From Symbiodinium natans (lineage: Eukaryota > Sar > Dinophyceae > Suessiales > Symbiodiniaceae), in the NCBI GenBank assembly GCA_905221605.1, contig CAJNDS010002734.1, forward strand, positions 246,001-310,000: 64,000 nt of DNA, in the 5' to 3' direction. Position numbers and translations under genes: made by a program. Of this stretch, positions 11,420-22,369 are shown piece after piece. The notes beneath the pieces are model-generated. The model did not search any database. It was not told the DNA's origin and saw only the letters and a program-made list of their open reading frames with translations. Numbering within the stretch: the stretch's first letter is position 1; each line of letters begins with the position of its first letter.

Positions 11420-14400
11420 TTCCGGTCCCTATAGGGTTTTAAGCTACTAACCCTAAAGAGTCTAAATAATTCAAATCCAGATTTAAATGATTTAAGATAT
11501 TTGAATTATTTAAATTATTTGAGTTTGTGAAGTTTTTTAAATTATTTAAATGGTTTCGGCTAGGAGAAATTCTCGACCTATTTAAATTCTTTAATTTATT
11601 TAAATTCACGCGCCTCGAAACTAATTTAAATAATTTAAATCCCGAATTAAATTATGTAAATTCGCGGGCCTCAAAACTAATTTAAATATTCAAATCGCGA
11701 TTTAAATTATTTAAATTTTTTCCGAGCTCGTGAACTTAAATAATTTAAATAATGTAAATAATTCAAATCGAATGAGGCTTTCTCCGAACCCAGACCATTT
11801 AGATAACTTAAATAATTTAAATAATTTAAATAATTTAAATCCTGATTTGAATTATTTGAATTAGTTTCGAGGCCCGGGAATTTAAATAATTTAATTCTGT
11901 ATTTAAATTAGTTAAATTAGTTTCCGGGCCCGCGAATTTGAATAATTTAAATCTCGAATTAAATTATTTAAATTCGCGGGCCTCAAAACTAATTTAAATA
12001 ATTTAATTCGGGATTTAAATTATTTAAATTAGTTTCCGGGCCCGCGAATTTAAAAAATTAAAAGAATCTAAATAGATCCAGATTTTCTCCCAGCACAGAC
12101 CATTTAACTAATTTAAATATTTTAAATAATTTAAATCGGGATTTGAATTATTTAAATTAGTTTGGAGGCCCGCGAATTTAAATAATTTAATTCTGTATTT
12201 AAATTAGTTAAATTAGTTTCCGGGCCCGCGAATTTAAATAGTTTAAATCTCGAATTATATTATTTAAATTCGCGGGCCCGGAAACTAATTTAAATAATTT
12301 AATTCGGGATTTGAATTATTTAAATTAGTTTCCGGGCCCGCGAATTTAAATAATTTAAAGAATCTAAATAGATCCAGATTTTCTCCCAGCAGAGACCATT
12401 TAACTAATTTAAATAATTTAAATAATTTAAATATTTTAAATCAGGATTTGAATTATTTAAATTAGTTTGGAGGCCCGCGAATTTAAATAATTTAATTCGG
12501 TATTTAAATTAGTTAAATTCGTTTCCGGGCCCGCGAATTTAAATAATTTAAATCTCGAATTAAATTATTTAAATTCGCGGGCCTCCAAACTAATTTAAAT
12601 AATTCAAATCCTGATTTAAATTATTTAAATTATCTAAATTATTTAAATTAGTTAAATGGTCTGTGCTGGGAGAAAATCTGGATCTATTTAGATTCTTTAA
12701 ATTATTTAAATTCGTGGGCCCGGAACTAATTTAAATAATTTAAATCCCGAATTAAATTATTTAAATTCGCGGGCCCGGAAACTAATTTAAATAATTTAAT
12801 TCGGGATTTAAATTATTTAAATTAGTTTCCGGGCCCGCGAATTTAAATAATTTAAAGAATCTAAATAGATCCAGATTTTCTCCCAGCACAGACCATTTAA
12901 CTAATTTAAATAATTTAAATAATTTAAATAATTTAAATCGGGATTTGAATTATTTAAATTAGTTTGGAGGCCCGCGAATTTAAATAATTTAATTCGAGAT
13001 TTAAATTATTTAAATTCGCGGGCCCGGAAACTAATTTAACTAATTTAAATACCGAATTAAATTATTTAAATTCGCGGGCCTCCAAACTAATTTAAATAAT
13101 TCAAATCCCGATTTAAATTATTTAAATTATTTAAATTATTTAAATTAGTTAAATGGTCTGTGCTGGGAGAAAATCTGGATCTATTTAGATTCTTTAAATT
13201 ATTTAAATTCGTGGGCCCGGAAACTAATTTAAATAATTTAAATCCCGAATTAAATTATTTAAATTCGCGGGCCCGGAAACTAATTTAAATAATTTAATTC
13301 GGGATTTAAATTATTTAAATTAGTTTCCGGGCCCGCGAATTTAAATAATTTAAAGAATCTAAATAGATCCAGATTTTCTCCCAGCACAGACCATTTAACT
13401 AATTTAAATAATTTAAATAATTTAAATAATTTAAATAATTTAAATCGGGATTTGAATTATTTAAATTAGTTTGGAGGCCCGCGAATTTAAATAATTTAAT
13501 TCGGTATTTAAATTAGTTAAATTCGTTTCCGGGCCCGCGAATTTAAATAATTTAAATCTCGAATTAAATTATTTAAATTCGCGGGCCTCCAAACTAATTT
13601 AAATAATTCAAATCCCGATTTAAATTATTTAAATTATTTAAATTAGTTAAATGGTCTGTGCTGGGAGAAAATCTGGATCTATTTAGATTTTTTAAATTAT
13701 TTAAATTCGTGAGCCCGGAAACTAATTTAAATAATTTAAATCCCGAATTAAATTATTTAAATTCGCGGGCCCGGAAACTAATTTAAATAATTTAATTCGG
13801 GATTTAAATTATTTAAATTAGTTTCCGGGCCCGCGAATTTAAATAATTTAAAGAATCTAAATAGATCCAGATTTTCTCCCAGCACAGACCATTTAACTAA
13901 TTTAAATAATTTAAATAATTTAAATAATTTAAATCAGGATTTGAATTATTTAAATTAGTTTGGAGGCCCGCGAATTTAAATAATTTAATTCGGTATTTAA
14001 ATTAGTTAAATTAGTTTCCGGGCCCGCGAATTTAAATAATTTAAATCTCGAATTAAATTATTTAAATTCGCGGGCCTCCAAACTAATTTAAATAATTCAA
14101 ATCCGGATTTAAATTATTTAAATTATTTAAATTATTTAAATTAGTTAAATGGTCTGTGCTGGGAGAAAATCTGGATCTATTTAGATTCTTTAAATTATTT
14201 AAATTCGCTGGCCCGGAAACTAATTTAAATAATTTAAATCCCGAATTAAATTATTTAAATTCGCGGACCTCGAAACTAATTTAAATAATTCAAATCCCGA
14301 TTTAAATTATTTAAATTCTTTTCCGAGCCCGTGAATTTTAATAATTTACATAATTTAAATAATTCAAAATAGAATGAGGATTTCTCCGAACCCAGACCAT

Positions 14401-14610
14401 TTAGATAATTTACATAATTTAAATAATTTAAATCCTGATTTAAATTATTTAAATTAGTTTCGAGGTCCGTGAATTTAAATAATTTAATTCGGTATTTAAA
14501 TTAGTTAAATTAGTTTCCGGGCCCGCGAATTTAAATAATTTAAATCTCGAATTAAATTATTTAAATTCGCGGGCCTCAAAACTAATTTAAATAATTCAAA
14601 TCATTTAATT
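11420..14610. repeat. Palindromic AT-rich satellite with ~497 bp higher-order unit
   Basis: Over 3 kb are built from three word types: ATTTAAATAATTTAAAT (self-complementary), GCGGGCCCGGAAAC (with palindromic GGGCCC) and a 38 bp block TCTAAATAGATCCAGATTTT...CAGACC. The last block alternates in orientation: forward near 12066, 12357, 12858, 13365 and 13853; reverse near 12660, 13155, 13653 and 14152. Same-orientation copies are ~490-505 bp apart, so the higher-order unit is two inverted halves. The edges (11420-12050 and 14300-14610) are more diverged. No open frame of note. Confidence 0.95.
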
Positions 14611-14880
14611 CTTCCATATGTTCTCCATACATATAGAAAAACAGGTAGCAACATAGTACATAAAGGTCCCTCTCTCATATATGTATGTACATGATTGGTT
14701 TGCTTTACAGGTGGCAGTCCCACATGCGTACAGGCTTGGCAACGATACGGACCACGCGACGCCCGGGAGTCCAAAATTCAAGCCAGTCAGGCTTGCTGCC
14801 ATCTCTCGCGGCTTTCGCAAGTGTTTCCCTCCTCCTTACGCGCCTGCAAGTTCAATTATCCCTAAAGCCTCAACCCTAAA

Positions 14881-17800
14881 TTACTGTCTCAGCCAATCCT
14901 GCGCGCCAAGTCGCAACTGCATCGCCACAGTGAGCTTGTTATCCAGCTGCCTGATGTCAGCGTGGAGCGCAACCTGCATCGTGTAGGGTTTTATAAGGTT
15001 TTTAGGGTTTGTAGGGTCAATAGGGTGAATACGGATGAGGGGTTTATAGGGTTTATAGGGCTAGGGTTTATAGGGCTTAGGGAAGCAAGCCTTTCGTATC
15101 TGAAATGACCAGCAAGTATGAGCAAACTGATGCAGTTCATGCCCATCGGCCTGATCAATGGCCCTTGCTGGCCCTTTGCACCGTAGAATTCCATCGATAA
15201 ACTCCTTTCTCTTGCTGTGCCAGGCGATTAGGTCATCAGGGGTTTCGGGTTTAGGGTTCAGTCTGTGCAGCAACCCCTTCGCAGGCACTTGCGCGTCCTC
15301 CAATGTGACTTCGCCATCACCATTGTCCTTGCTGGATTGCACATGCGTGCGTGTGCAACCGGCCCTTCGAAACACCCAATCGTCTTCATGAATTGTGTGC
15401 CAAGAGGACGTCACTCTGCAACTCTGCATTACATGAGCACACCTGGTTAAACAGCCATTGGTTCAAACACGTGTTCAAAATCACAGAAAGGTAGGGGCAT
15501 GGGGGAGGGGGGGGTGGCAGCATAGCAGATGTATATATATATATATATACATATATGTATACACATTTATAATCGCAGGAGTGATGAGCAGCTTCTGCCG
15601 GGGCACCAGGATATGGAACAAGGCTGTGCCCTCGGGCACGGCCAGGTCCAGCGTCTCCAGATAAGCTCGCACAGTCCTCTTAAGGTTTTGGGGTTTAAGC
15701 CTTTATGGGTCTGGGATTCGTAGGGGTTTAGGATTTTGGTGTTTAGGACATGAGGGTTTAAGGGTTTAGGGGTTTAGGGGTTTAGGGGTTTAGGGGTTTA
15801 GGGGTTTAGGGGTTTAGGGGTGCAGGACTTTAGGGCTTTTAGCGTCTAGGGGTCTAGGGTAGAAAGGTTTAGGGGTTGAGGGCTTAGGCACACACAGGAC
15901 CCCGAACCTACCCCGTGTAAGCTATTGCCAATGGAGACCCACCCAGAAAAAGGTAGGGCTTGGGATTGCTGTTTATGAAAGACGCTCACGACTCTCAGGC
16001 CCCAAACCCGACAAAAACCCTATAAACCCTTAACCCTAAAAAAACCCTAAGCCCTGAACCCTATAAACCCTAAACCCTATGAAACCCTCCCCTAAACCCT
16101 AAACCCCAAACCCTAAGCCCTGAACCCTATAAAACCCTAAACCTTCTGAAACCCTCTGAGACTCTTTGGCCGGGCCACGAGTTGCTCAGCAAGGCATTCA
16201 ATCGCTCTTCGGTGATCATGCCATTGCCGGTGTCATCGATCGCCTATCCGCAGGCTCTCAGAGGGTTTAGGGGAGCATCTTCGGGAACTATAGCCCCCAA
16301 CCCTAAACCCTAAACCCCAAACCCTTGACCCTAAGGCCTGAACCCCAAACCCTAAACCCATCCATGGCCTTGAACATGGCCTCCAGCTTCTCCACCTAAA
16401 CCACGTGTGGGCACAGATGTCGTCTGCCGTGGGCTCAGATGACTCGGTTTAGGGTGTAGGGTTTAGGGTTTATCAGGTTCAGGGTAGCCATTCCAAGGGC
16501 CGCGCGTATTGTGCTTTCCTCTTCAGCTTCTCTGTGACTTGGTGCTCCGCATCGTTCGCAGCGGCTTCCAAGGTGTCCTGTTGGGAAGATGAACACACGC
16601 GCGGGGCCGTGGCAGTGACATCTTAGGATGTTCCCCTTTCTACTCACAGTCCTTAGTCGGGATTGTAGTGGGGGGAGTACAATAATCCCTTTTAAGGACT
16701 GATAGTATAAGTAGGGGGTAGTATAACAATCCCTTTTAAGGACTGTCAGTATAAGGGGGAACATCCCAAGTGAAGTGTCAAGTGACCATCACGCAAGCCT
16801 TGAGGAATACGGCCGTGATGACGCGCAACGCGGCGAAGGTTACAATGGTGATGTACAGGATGAATGGAATCCTTGCTTCTTATTGCATCTGTGGACACCT
16901 CCCAGATGTTAAGGAGGCGACAGTAGGTGTATAACCGTCCGTTCCATCAAAACTGCACTACGAGCTATAACACCAAGGGTCACAAACATGTCGCTGACGT
17001 TCTCAAGGACAGGGCGGACATTTGTGGGCCAATTGCCTTGAATGCAGTGCGTGCAGGATGTCTTAGGCAGTTTGTGGAGGGCGTGGGGCTTCGGGATCAC
17101 TTTGCTTGTGCATTTGCTTTCGAAGGTTCGCCCGGCGAGCTTCACTACGCATCATGCGAATACAGAATCAGGCGCCGGGACAAGTGGGTAAGTAATTGCA
17201 GGAACAAGCCGAGTTTCTCGACACATGAGTGGAACTGCAGAGTCAATCGGCAACCCAACGTGCAGAAACCGCCGAAGTGTAGCTAAGGATTCCATCTTGC
17301 AACATCGTCACGGCCATCACCACTATGAAGATGAGGAGACAAACACACTAGTGCTGCCAGAACACCAGCGAAGGTTATCTCGAACAACGTATAGATGGAC
17401 CGATATGCGGTGCCATAGCGCGCAAACACCCAAAGCTTATGCTCGAGTGCAAGCACATTGTCCCACAGGAAGGCCTGAAGCAATGAACCCACCAGGAGAC
17501 CACTCATCACCATGCAGAGTCCAAGCAAAACCATTGACCTTGGGTGCCCCCGCTGCAGGTCTGATCCCCCCAAAAAGAGAGCCCAAACCCAGCATCCAAC
17601 GTCTCCACAGGGTATACCTTAAATGAAGAACCCAGAGCCCACTTTGAGTCTAGGTTGCCGGAGGATCCCATAAGAGGCTTGTAGAGCAGTAACCTACAAA
17701 GCACAAGCTTTGGGGGGGGGGGGGGGGGGGTGGCTGTCAAGTTCACGCCCCACAAAATGCTCCTAACAGATTTGGTGTAGGGGTTTAGGACCTTTAAGGG

Positions 17801-19197
17801 TACCAAGTGCTTCTTAACCTTTGGGTGCACGGGACTTGGGGTCTTCACAAGGGAAACCTTGGATGGCCCTTACCCTCTGAAAAGATATTCCTGAATAGGA
17901 TCCTCTTGAACCCAAGAAGGGAAAATATAAAATATTCCCAAGGGCCTGCCTAGAACCCTGGCGAGGGGCCAGCCCAAGTGGGTAAACCCTGAACCCTGAA
18001 CCCTGACCCTAAACCCTAAACCCTAAACCCTAAACCCTAAACCCTAAACCCTAAACCCTAAACCCTGGCGAGGGGCCAGCCCAAAGTGGGCAGAAAGGCG
18101 TGGCAAGCCCTGATCAGGATTCGCAAGCCTGGGCAAGCATAAGAAATTCCAAGGGCTCGCTGTCATGGAGACCCTAAACCCTAAACCCTAAACCCTAGAC
18201 CCTAAACCCTGATTTAGAGCTTGGGTTTAGGGTTTGCTAACGGCTGACTTTCTACGCGATTTTGACTCGGAGAAGGTGCCTGCCACGTGCCGTACAGACA
18301 TTCCCAATGTCTGGTTCTCGGGCTGGGGCATGCCCAGTATACTGAAACACGGTCACTACTAGTAGAAGTGAGGCCAGGAACCTCGAACCAAAAACACATT
18401 GCCTAAATGAGGTAACTGCCACTGTTATGACAAGAGCGTGCCATCTGCATACCCAGAAACCTCGAAACAGCCGAAAAATTCGAAGCAGGCGGATGGCCCG
18501 AAGCGTGTTCACAGCTCGAGCGAAAGCCACTGCCATCATACTGTCGTCCGCATCAGCAAACAAGAAGAGGCCAATATCAAACGCGGCTGCTACAACGAGG
18601 GAAGTGTCAAACCAATTCGCGCAGGCACTGAAAAAGAGCCACCGCTCAAGACCGATTCGCAGCAATAGCTCCACTATGTATATGCAATCGAACACCTCTA
18701 CTCCCCTCAGAACCTTAACAAAAATACTACTCTTCATATCCTCTTGGGTTTTACATCAACAGAATAACTAAAAAAAACTCCCAAGAGGGATATAGACACA
18801 ACGTCAATACGTCGGAGTGCGGGGCCCATGTCGCCCAGGTCGTACATCTCTTCCCCTGCGCCCAGAAATCGCCCGACTTCTCTCCCCTGCAGCTCCAGCT
18901 CCAGGCACATGAAGACCAAGTTCCTCTACTCCCCCTTAGAACCTTCATGAAAAAATATTACTTTTAACATTTTTCTTGGGTTTTATAGCAACAAAAATCT
19001 TTAAAAAATATATCCCAAGGGGGATGTAGGTTCAGGGCTAGTACGACGGCCGCAAAGTAGTTGAGGTGGAAGCCGAGGCAGAGGACCAACCGGTCCCAGC
19101 AGCTATCCTTCTGAGTGTCTGAGGGCCTTCCCACCACTGACAGCCTGTTTGCCACGATCCGGTCGGCGGACGGGCTGATCATGCGCTGCAGCGTGTC
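14881..19197 (-). CDS. Voltage-gated cation channel (six-TM) with two EF-hands
   Basis: Fourteen exons join without a frame break: 19034-19197, 18800-18923, 18461-18695, 18077-18128, 17366-17538, 16982-17036, 16799-16871, 16494-16577, 16369-16395, 16179-16243, 15607-15676, 15298-15327, 15151-15204 and 14881-14973 (TAA). That gives 432 residues; upstream exons with the start codon are missing. Segments in order: S1 (NYFAAVVLAL), S2 (CIYIVELLLRIGLE), S3 (WFDTSLVVAAAFDIGLFLF), S4 (NTLRAIRLLRIFRLFRG), S5 (SMVLLGLCMVMSGLLVGSLL), pore helix (YTLFEITFAGNWP), S6 (FILYITIVTFAALRVITAVF), helical linker (DTLEAAANDAEHQVTEKLKR), EF-hand 1 (AIDDTGNGMITEE, weak at position 12), EF-hand 2 (DNGDGEVTLEEF), and a final helix. 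It likely gates Na+/Ca2+ by voltage with Ca2+ feedback at a membrane; ion selectivity is not readable. Donors are 5 GT, 4 GC and 4 GA; all acceptors are AG. Confidence 0.88.
15725..15835. repeat. (GGGGTTTA)n telomere-variant array in a channel intron
   Basis: Octamer GGGGTTTA repeated about eight times (15755-15825) rather than the standard heptamer. It lies inside the intron 15677-16178. Confidence 0.9.
16005..16150. repeat. Degenerate (CCCTAAA)n in the same channel intron
   Basis: Mixed CCCTAAA, CCCTATAAA, CCCTGAA and AAACCCC units. Only a short spacer separates it from the opposite-strand variant array at 15755-15825. Confidence 0.85.
16622..16775. mobile_element. Introner family G, copy 1
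   Basis: Inverted-repeat element with ends GGATGTTCCCC(CTTATAC) and an internal repeat around AGTCCTTAAAAGGGATTGT. It fills most of the channel intron 16578-16798 (GC...AG). A second copy lies at 39934-40044. Confidence 0.8.
17982..18061. repeat. Telomeric array flanked by a ~27 bp direct repeat
   Basis: (CCCTAAA)n of about 80 bp, with CCCTGAA units at one end. The word CTGGCGAGGGGCCAGCCCAA plus GTGGG occurs on both sides, at 17955-17981 and 18062-18090. The right copy contains the 3' end of a channel exon (18077-18128); the left copy is intronic. Confidence 0.9.
18172..18232. repeat. Short telomeric array in a channel intron
   Basis: About six CCCTAAA units followed by a TTTAGGG pair in opposite orientation, inside the intron 18129-18460. 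Confidence 0.85.
18696..18799 (-). mobile_element. Introner family E, copy 1 (is the whole intron)
   Basis: 104 bp, starts GTGTCTATATCCC and ends GGGGAGTAGAG in gene sense. The ends are inverted repeats of each other. Removing it joins RRIDVV to FDCIYIV in frame across S1-S2. The target word GTG is duplicated on both sides, so the donor GT comes from the duplicated target. Confidence 0.9.
18924..19033 (-). mobile_element. Introner family E, copy 2 (is the whole intron)
   Basis: 110 bp, starts GAACCTACATCCCCC and ends GGGGGAGTAGAG. GAAC is duplicated at both junctions, giving a GA donor. Removal joins AAVVLAL to NLVFMCLELEL in frame. Confidence 0.9.
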
Positions 19198-19211
19198 CTT
19201 CAGGGAATGCC

Positions 19212-19388
19212 ATTCATGAAGAGGGGGGAAATAAGGAGGGACCCCTAGAAGGGACCCTTAACCTTATTCCCCTATCTAACCCCTACACATACCTTATATA
19301 GCCCCTGTATATACCTCAGTATCCCCTAAACAACCCCGAAATAACACCCAAGGTTCCTGACAAGGTTCCCTCCTTTAGTCTCTTGACA
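19212..19388. mobile_element. Introner-like element, family K
   Basis: Inverted ends AAGGAGGGACC / GGTTCCCTCCTT around a CCCCT/ACCT-rich body. It lies directly upstream of the first mapped channel exon (19034-19197) and is presumably part of that intron. Confidence 0.65.
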
Positions 19389-19465
19389 TCAGCAAAAGTA
19401 GGGGCAAGCGGACCCTAAACCCTAAACCTCATGAAGGCACCCCAAGGGTACTAACTGCGTGGAGG

Positions 19466-19577
19466 TAGCTGGGCTTATAGCCCCAATTACAAGTCTGCTT
19501 AGAACCTACTTAGAGGACGTAGGGGGCTTGTAAGTAGAGTTGTGATTGGGGCTAGAAGTACCCTTAACCTCCAAGTG
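19466..19577. mobile_element. Introner/MITE family A, copy 2
   Basis: Shares "gggggcttgtaagtagagttgtgattggggctagaagtacc"-type sequence with copy 1 at 8-150. Ends carry the TACTTCTAACCCC-like inverted repeat. Confidence 0.7.
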
Positions 19578-19589
19578 TTTAAGTCTTTC

Positions 19590-20063
19590 AATTCCAACAG
19601 AACTTGTCTAAACATGTCTCCGGTGGCGTACGTCTTTTGGTAAGTGTCACAGATGGTCAGAGAGAAATTAGAAACGTTCGGACACATGATTCCTGGAAGG
19701 AACCTCGTCTGTTGGTTCCTTTGCTGCTGCGCTGTGTCACGAAACGTTTCCGACTGTTCGCACTTTTTCCAACAGAACACGTTGTTCTGCCCAGGACACG
19801 AGGTTTCTTCTTGCCACCCTAACCACGCACAACAGGGTTGCAGCCAAGGAGGAAAACTGAGGAAGCGAGATGCCCAGGCAGAACAGTCGGCTCGAACACT
19901 GTGTCCTCTATGCAGTGTTGACATGAAATACGAAACCTGCTGCGCAAACTTGTGCAGAATGGCTGAATCCCCTGCAAACAGTGAGTCTGCCTGGCTCTTT
20001 GCTGTTGCAGGAGCCTCTGCTGCAAGACTTTCTTCAGATCGCTTCGAAAATTGCAGTGTGTAG
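19590..20063 (-). other. Open, cysteine-rich stretch; possible upstream channel exon
   Basis: The minus frame is open for 193 codons (19499-20080) and reads CPGQNNVFCWKKCEQSE...FLPGIMCPNVSNFSLTICDTYQ. A plus frame of 139 codons is also open and also Cys-rich. It lies where 5' exons of the channel would be expected, but no motif links it to that gene. Strand and coding status are unresolved. Confidence 0.3.
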
Positions 20064-20084
20064 CCTGCGTCCCCCCACAATCCT

Positions 20085-20904
20085 CGCAGCCTCCTGGGCC
20101 TATCCTTCCGGGGCCACTATTATTCTCCTAGGGGCCGGGGGCAGCATGACCCTAAACCCTAAACCTTAGACTCCAAACTGCCACATCTGGTCACTGCAGT
20201 AACCTCACCCTTCACTGTCGTTCAACTGCTGAAGCTCTAGAACTAGGGGATAGGATGAGGGAGACCCTTGGGGATGTAGACCCTCGCAATAAGGTCCCTG
20301 TTTAAGAGGGCCAGAAGAGGGTTGAGAAGGGTTCCCTTTTCAGGTTCCCCCCTAATCCTACCGAGGAAGAACAACGGGCCCGGGCCTGGATACCAGAGGG
20401 CCAATCCACCATTGAATGCGGAGATGCTCTGTCCGTGTGGTCGTTCGTCCAGGAGGAAGCATCTTTGGAAAGCCTGAGATGTCAAGTCTCACCCCCCTAA
20501 GGTTGTACCCTTTGGGTTTAGGTCCGGGCCTTCTTTAATGCCATCCGCCTAGCTGACCCCTCGGACACTCTGCAGGGAACTGTCTATGTCAAGTCTCATC
20601 CTTAGGGTTAGGGTTTAGATTTTGTCACCCTGGCAAAATCATTCCCAAGGGGGATACAGGAGCTGGAGGAAGTCGCTCATGGCACATGGGGATGGCGGAA
20701 CAGGATCCGCCTCGGGGCCACGATGTGTAGGGTTCGTGATCCCTAAACCCTAAACCCTAATTAGCCCCTAAACCCTAAACATTCTGAGTCCCTTTTTGGC
20801 GCCATCCTATGGCCTGCTCCGCCAGTCGCAGTGGTTGCGTTGGCCGGATAGCCAGCATCTGCCGACCCACATCACCAGAGGCCTCACAGGAGGGGTTTTG
20901 TTGC
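20085..20904. other. Gene-rich-looking but unassigned interval
   Basis: Coding-like blocks occur near 20380-20480 (both strands) and near 20790-20890 (minus, EASGDVGRQMLAIRPTQPLR). Small telomeric arrays lie at 20145-20167 and 20740-20785. No family recognised. Confidence 0.3.
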
Positions 20905-21025
20905 TTAGGGTTTAGGGTTTAGGGTTTAGGGCTTAGGGCTTAGGGTTTAGGGTTTAGGGTTTAGGGTTTAGGGTTTAGGGTTTAGGGTTTAGGGCTTAGG
21001 GTTTAGGGCTTAGGGTTTAGGGTTT
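20905..21025. repeat. Interstitial telomeric array (TTTAGGG)n
   Basis: About 17 units with occasional CTTAGGG. It is directly followed by a family A element. Confidence 0.95.
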
Positions 21026-21027
21026 GA

Positions 21028-21134
21028 AGGTTCATGGGTACTTATAAGCGGGGTTAGAATTACCCTAAGTAAGGTTCTTACCACAGTTACCCTACTCATA
21101 GCCCTACTTATAAGTACCCGTGAACCTCCAAGTG
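21028..21134. mobile_element. Introner/MITE family A, copy 3
   Basis: Clean inverted ends: AGGTTCATGGGTACTTATAAG at left, CTTATAAGTACCCGTGAACCT at right. About 107 bp, non-coding. Confidence 0.85.
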
Positions 21135-21261
21135 GGGACTTCAGCAGTGCTCAGGACTCGTCCCACGAACATCCCCACAGACTACGCAAGCCCACAGGTG
21201 CAAAGCAAGAAAGCTCAGTACAGCTTTCTAGGACTCTTACAGTAGGGCAATTATACCTAAA

Positions 21262-21590
21262 CAAATTATACCTAAACCCTAAACCCTGAACCCTATTATC
21301 GCCTAAACCCTAAACCCTAAACCCTGAACCCTAAACCCTGAACCCTAAACCCCAAACCCTAAATCCGAAACCCACCCAGGTCCGCGCCTTGGTCCGTCCC
21401 CCCTCATGTGTGTCAGGAGGCGCTGGAGGAGTGAAGTCCTCGAGAGCACACAGCCATGGATCCAGGGTTTAGGGTAGGGTTAGGGTTTGGGGTTTAGGGC
21501 GAGGGTTAAGGTTTTAGGGTTTAGGGTTGAGGGCTAGGGTTTAGGATTTTGGGATTCTGCTAGGGTTTAGGGTTGGGCTTTAGGGTTCCT
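21262..21590. repeat. Convergent telomeric arrays, CCCTAAA then TTTAGGG
   Basis: CCCTAAA units at 21262-21375 and TTTAGGG units at 21460-21590 face each other around ~85 bp of unique sequence. Such opposed pairs recur through the window. Confidence 0.9.
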
Positions 21591-21694
21591 GAAACAAGCG
21601 ACATGCGCGGCCGCTCCTTGATGGCTTCCTCAATGCTGTTGAACCGGTCCATGACTGATTCAAGCCAGCGCTCATGCTCCTCGTCCGCAAACCT

Positions 21695-22339
21695 TCAGAT
21701 TCCCAACCCACATTCCCAAGTGGGGCCCGGACTGCGACAAACTTGCACCCGGCAAAACTCCTTTGCAACTTGCTTGAGGGCTTCAAAGGCCCCTGAAAAA
21801 ACCGCAGACAACCCTACAAAAACAGGTTGCAACGATATCCTTTCGATTTGCCCACGCCTGAGCAGTGACTCTCGAGCAGCCCATGCTTCTTCCAAAAGCT
21901 TGGCGCTCGCCATGGCCACGATTTGTTTACTATCCACTTCCCTTGCAACCTTTACCTAGTTGTCCAGTAACCTGGGGGAATTTAAAGGTTAACCTTTGGG
22001 ATTATAAGGGGATTATACTACCCCCAAAAAGGTTCAAGGTTACCGACTCTACGCTAAGTTCATGTAAACGTAATGTAAACGACATGTTTAACACTCGCTT
22101 GGGTGTTTTGCAACATACAAGATGAACATGTGTTCTGAGGGGGCTACAGTCCGTAAGTTTGCAAGCCCCAACGTGCTCCTGCCTGTTCCTGGCATGGCGG
22201 AGAGGGCGGGATCTCTCAACTTGAGCATATCAAGGGCCGGGCTCGTCCTTGTCCAGTCTGGGCATCTTCGTCTTGAAGGGGCCCACTCAAGCAAAGGAAA
22301 AACCTTGTTTTTTGTTGCATCTGGGCTCGTCGATGACAA
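21695..22339 (-). CDS. Unknown protein, two exons around a family B introner, partial
   Basis: Downstream exon 21695-21955 begins right after an AG acceptor and reads VKVAREVDSKQIVAMASAKL...EEAWAARESLLRRGQ, then FSGAFEALKQVAKEFCRVQV. It is helical and plausible, ending near a TGA. Upstream, a minus frame (22088-22339) covers the other side of the element at 21956-22066. The exact donor and any link between the two are uncertain. No domain recognised. Confidence 0.45.
21956..22066 (-). mobile_element. Introner family B, copy 1
   Basis: In minus sense it starts near CTTAGCGTAGAGTCGGTAACC and ends AGGTTACTGGACAACTAG. Inverted ends pair GTAACC with GGTTAC. Other copies are at 38785-38885, 44108-44195 and 61102-61206, all in the same orientation. 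Confidence 0.8.
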
Positions 22340-22369
22340 CCCGAAACGCTAACTAAGAAGACCCAAGCA

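Noticed and set aside
18252-18460. Continuation of the S2-S4 channel frame to 18252
   Set aside because: The frame stays open past the donor at 18460, but the family-like continuation (LRILIRACHAFLPTLGW) lies at 18077-18128 and joins in phase, so 18129-18460 is intron.
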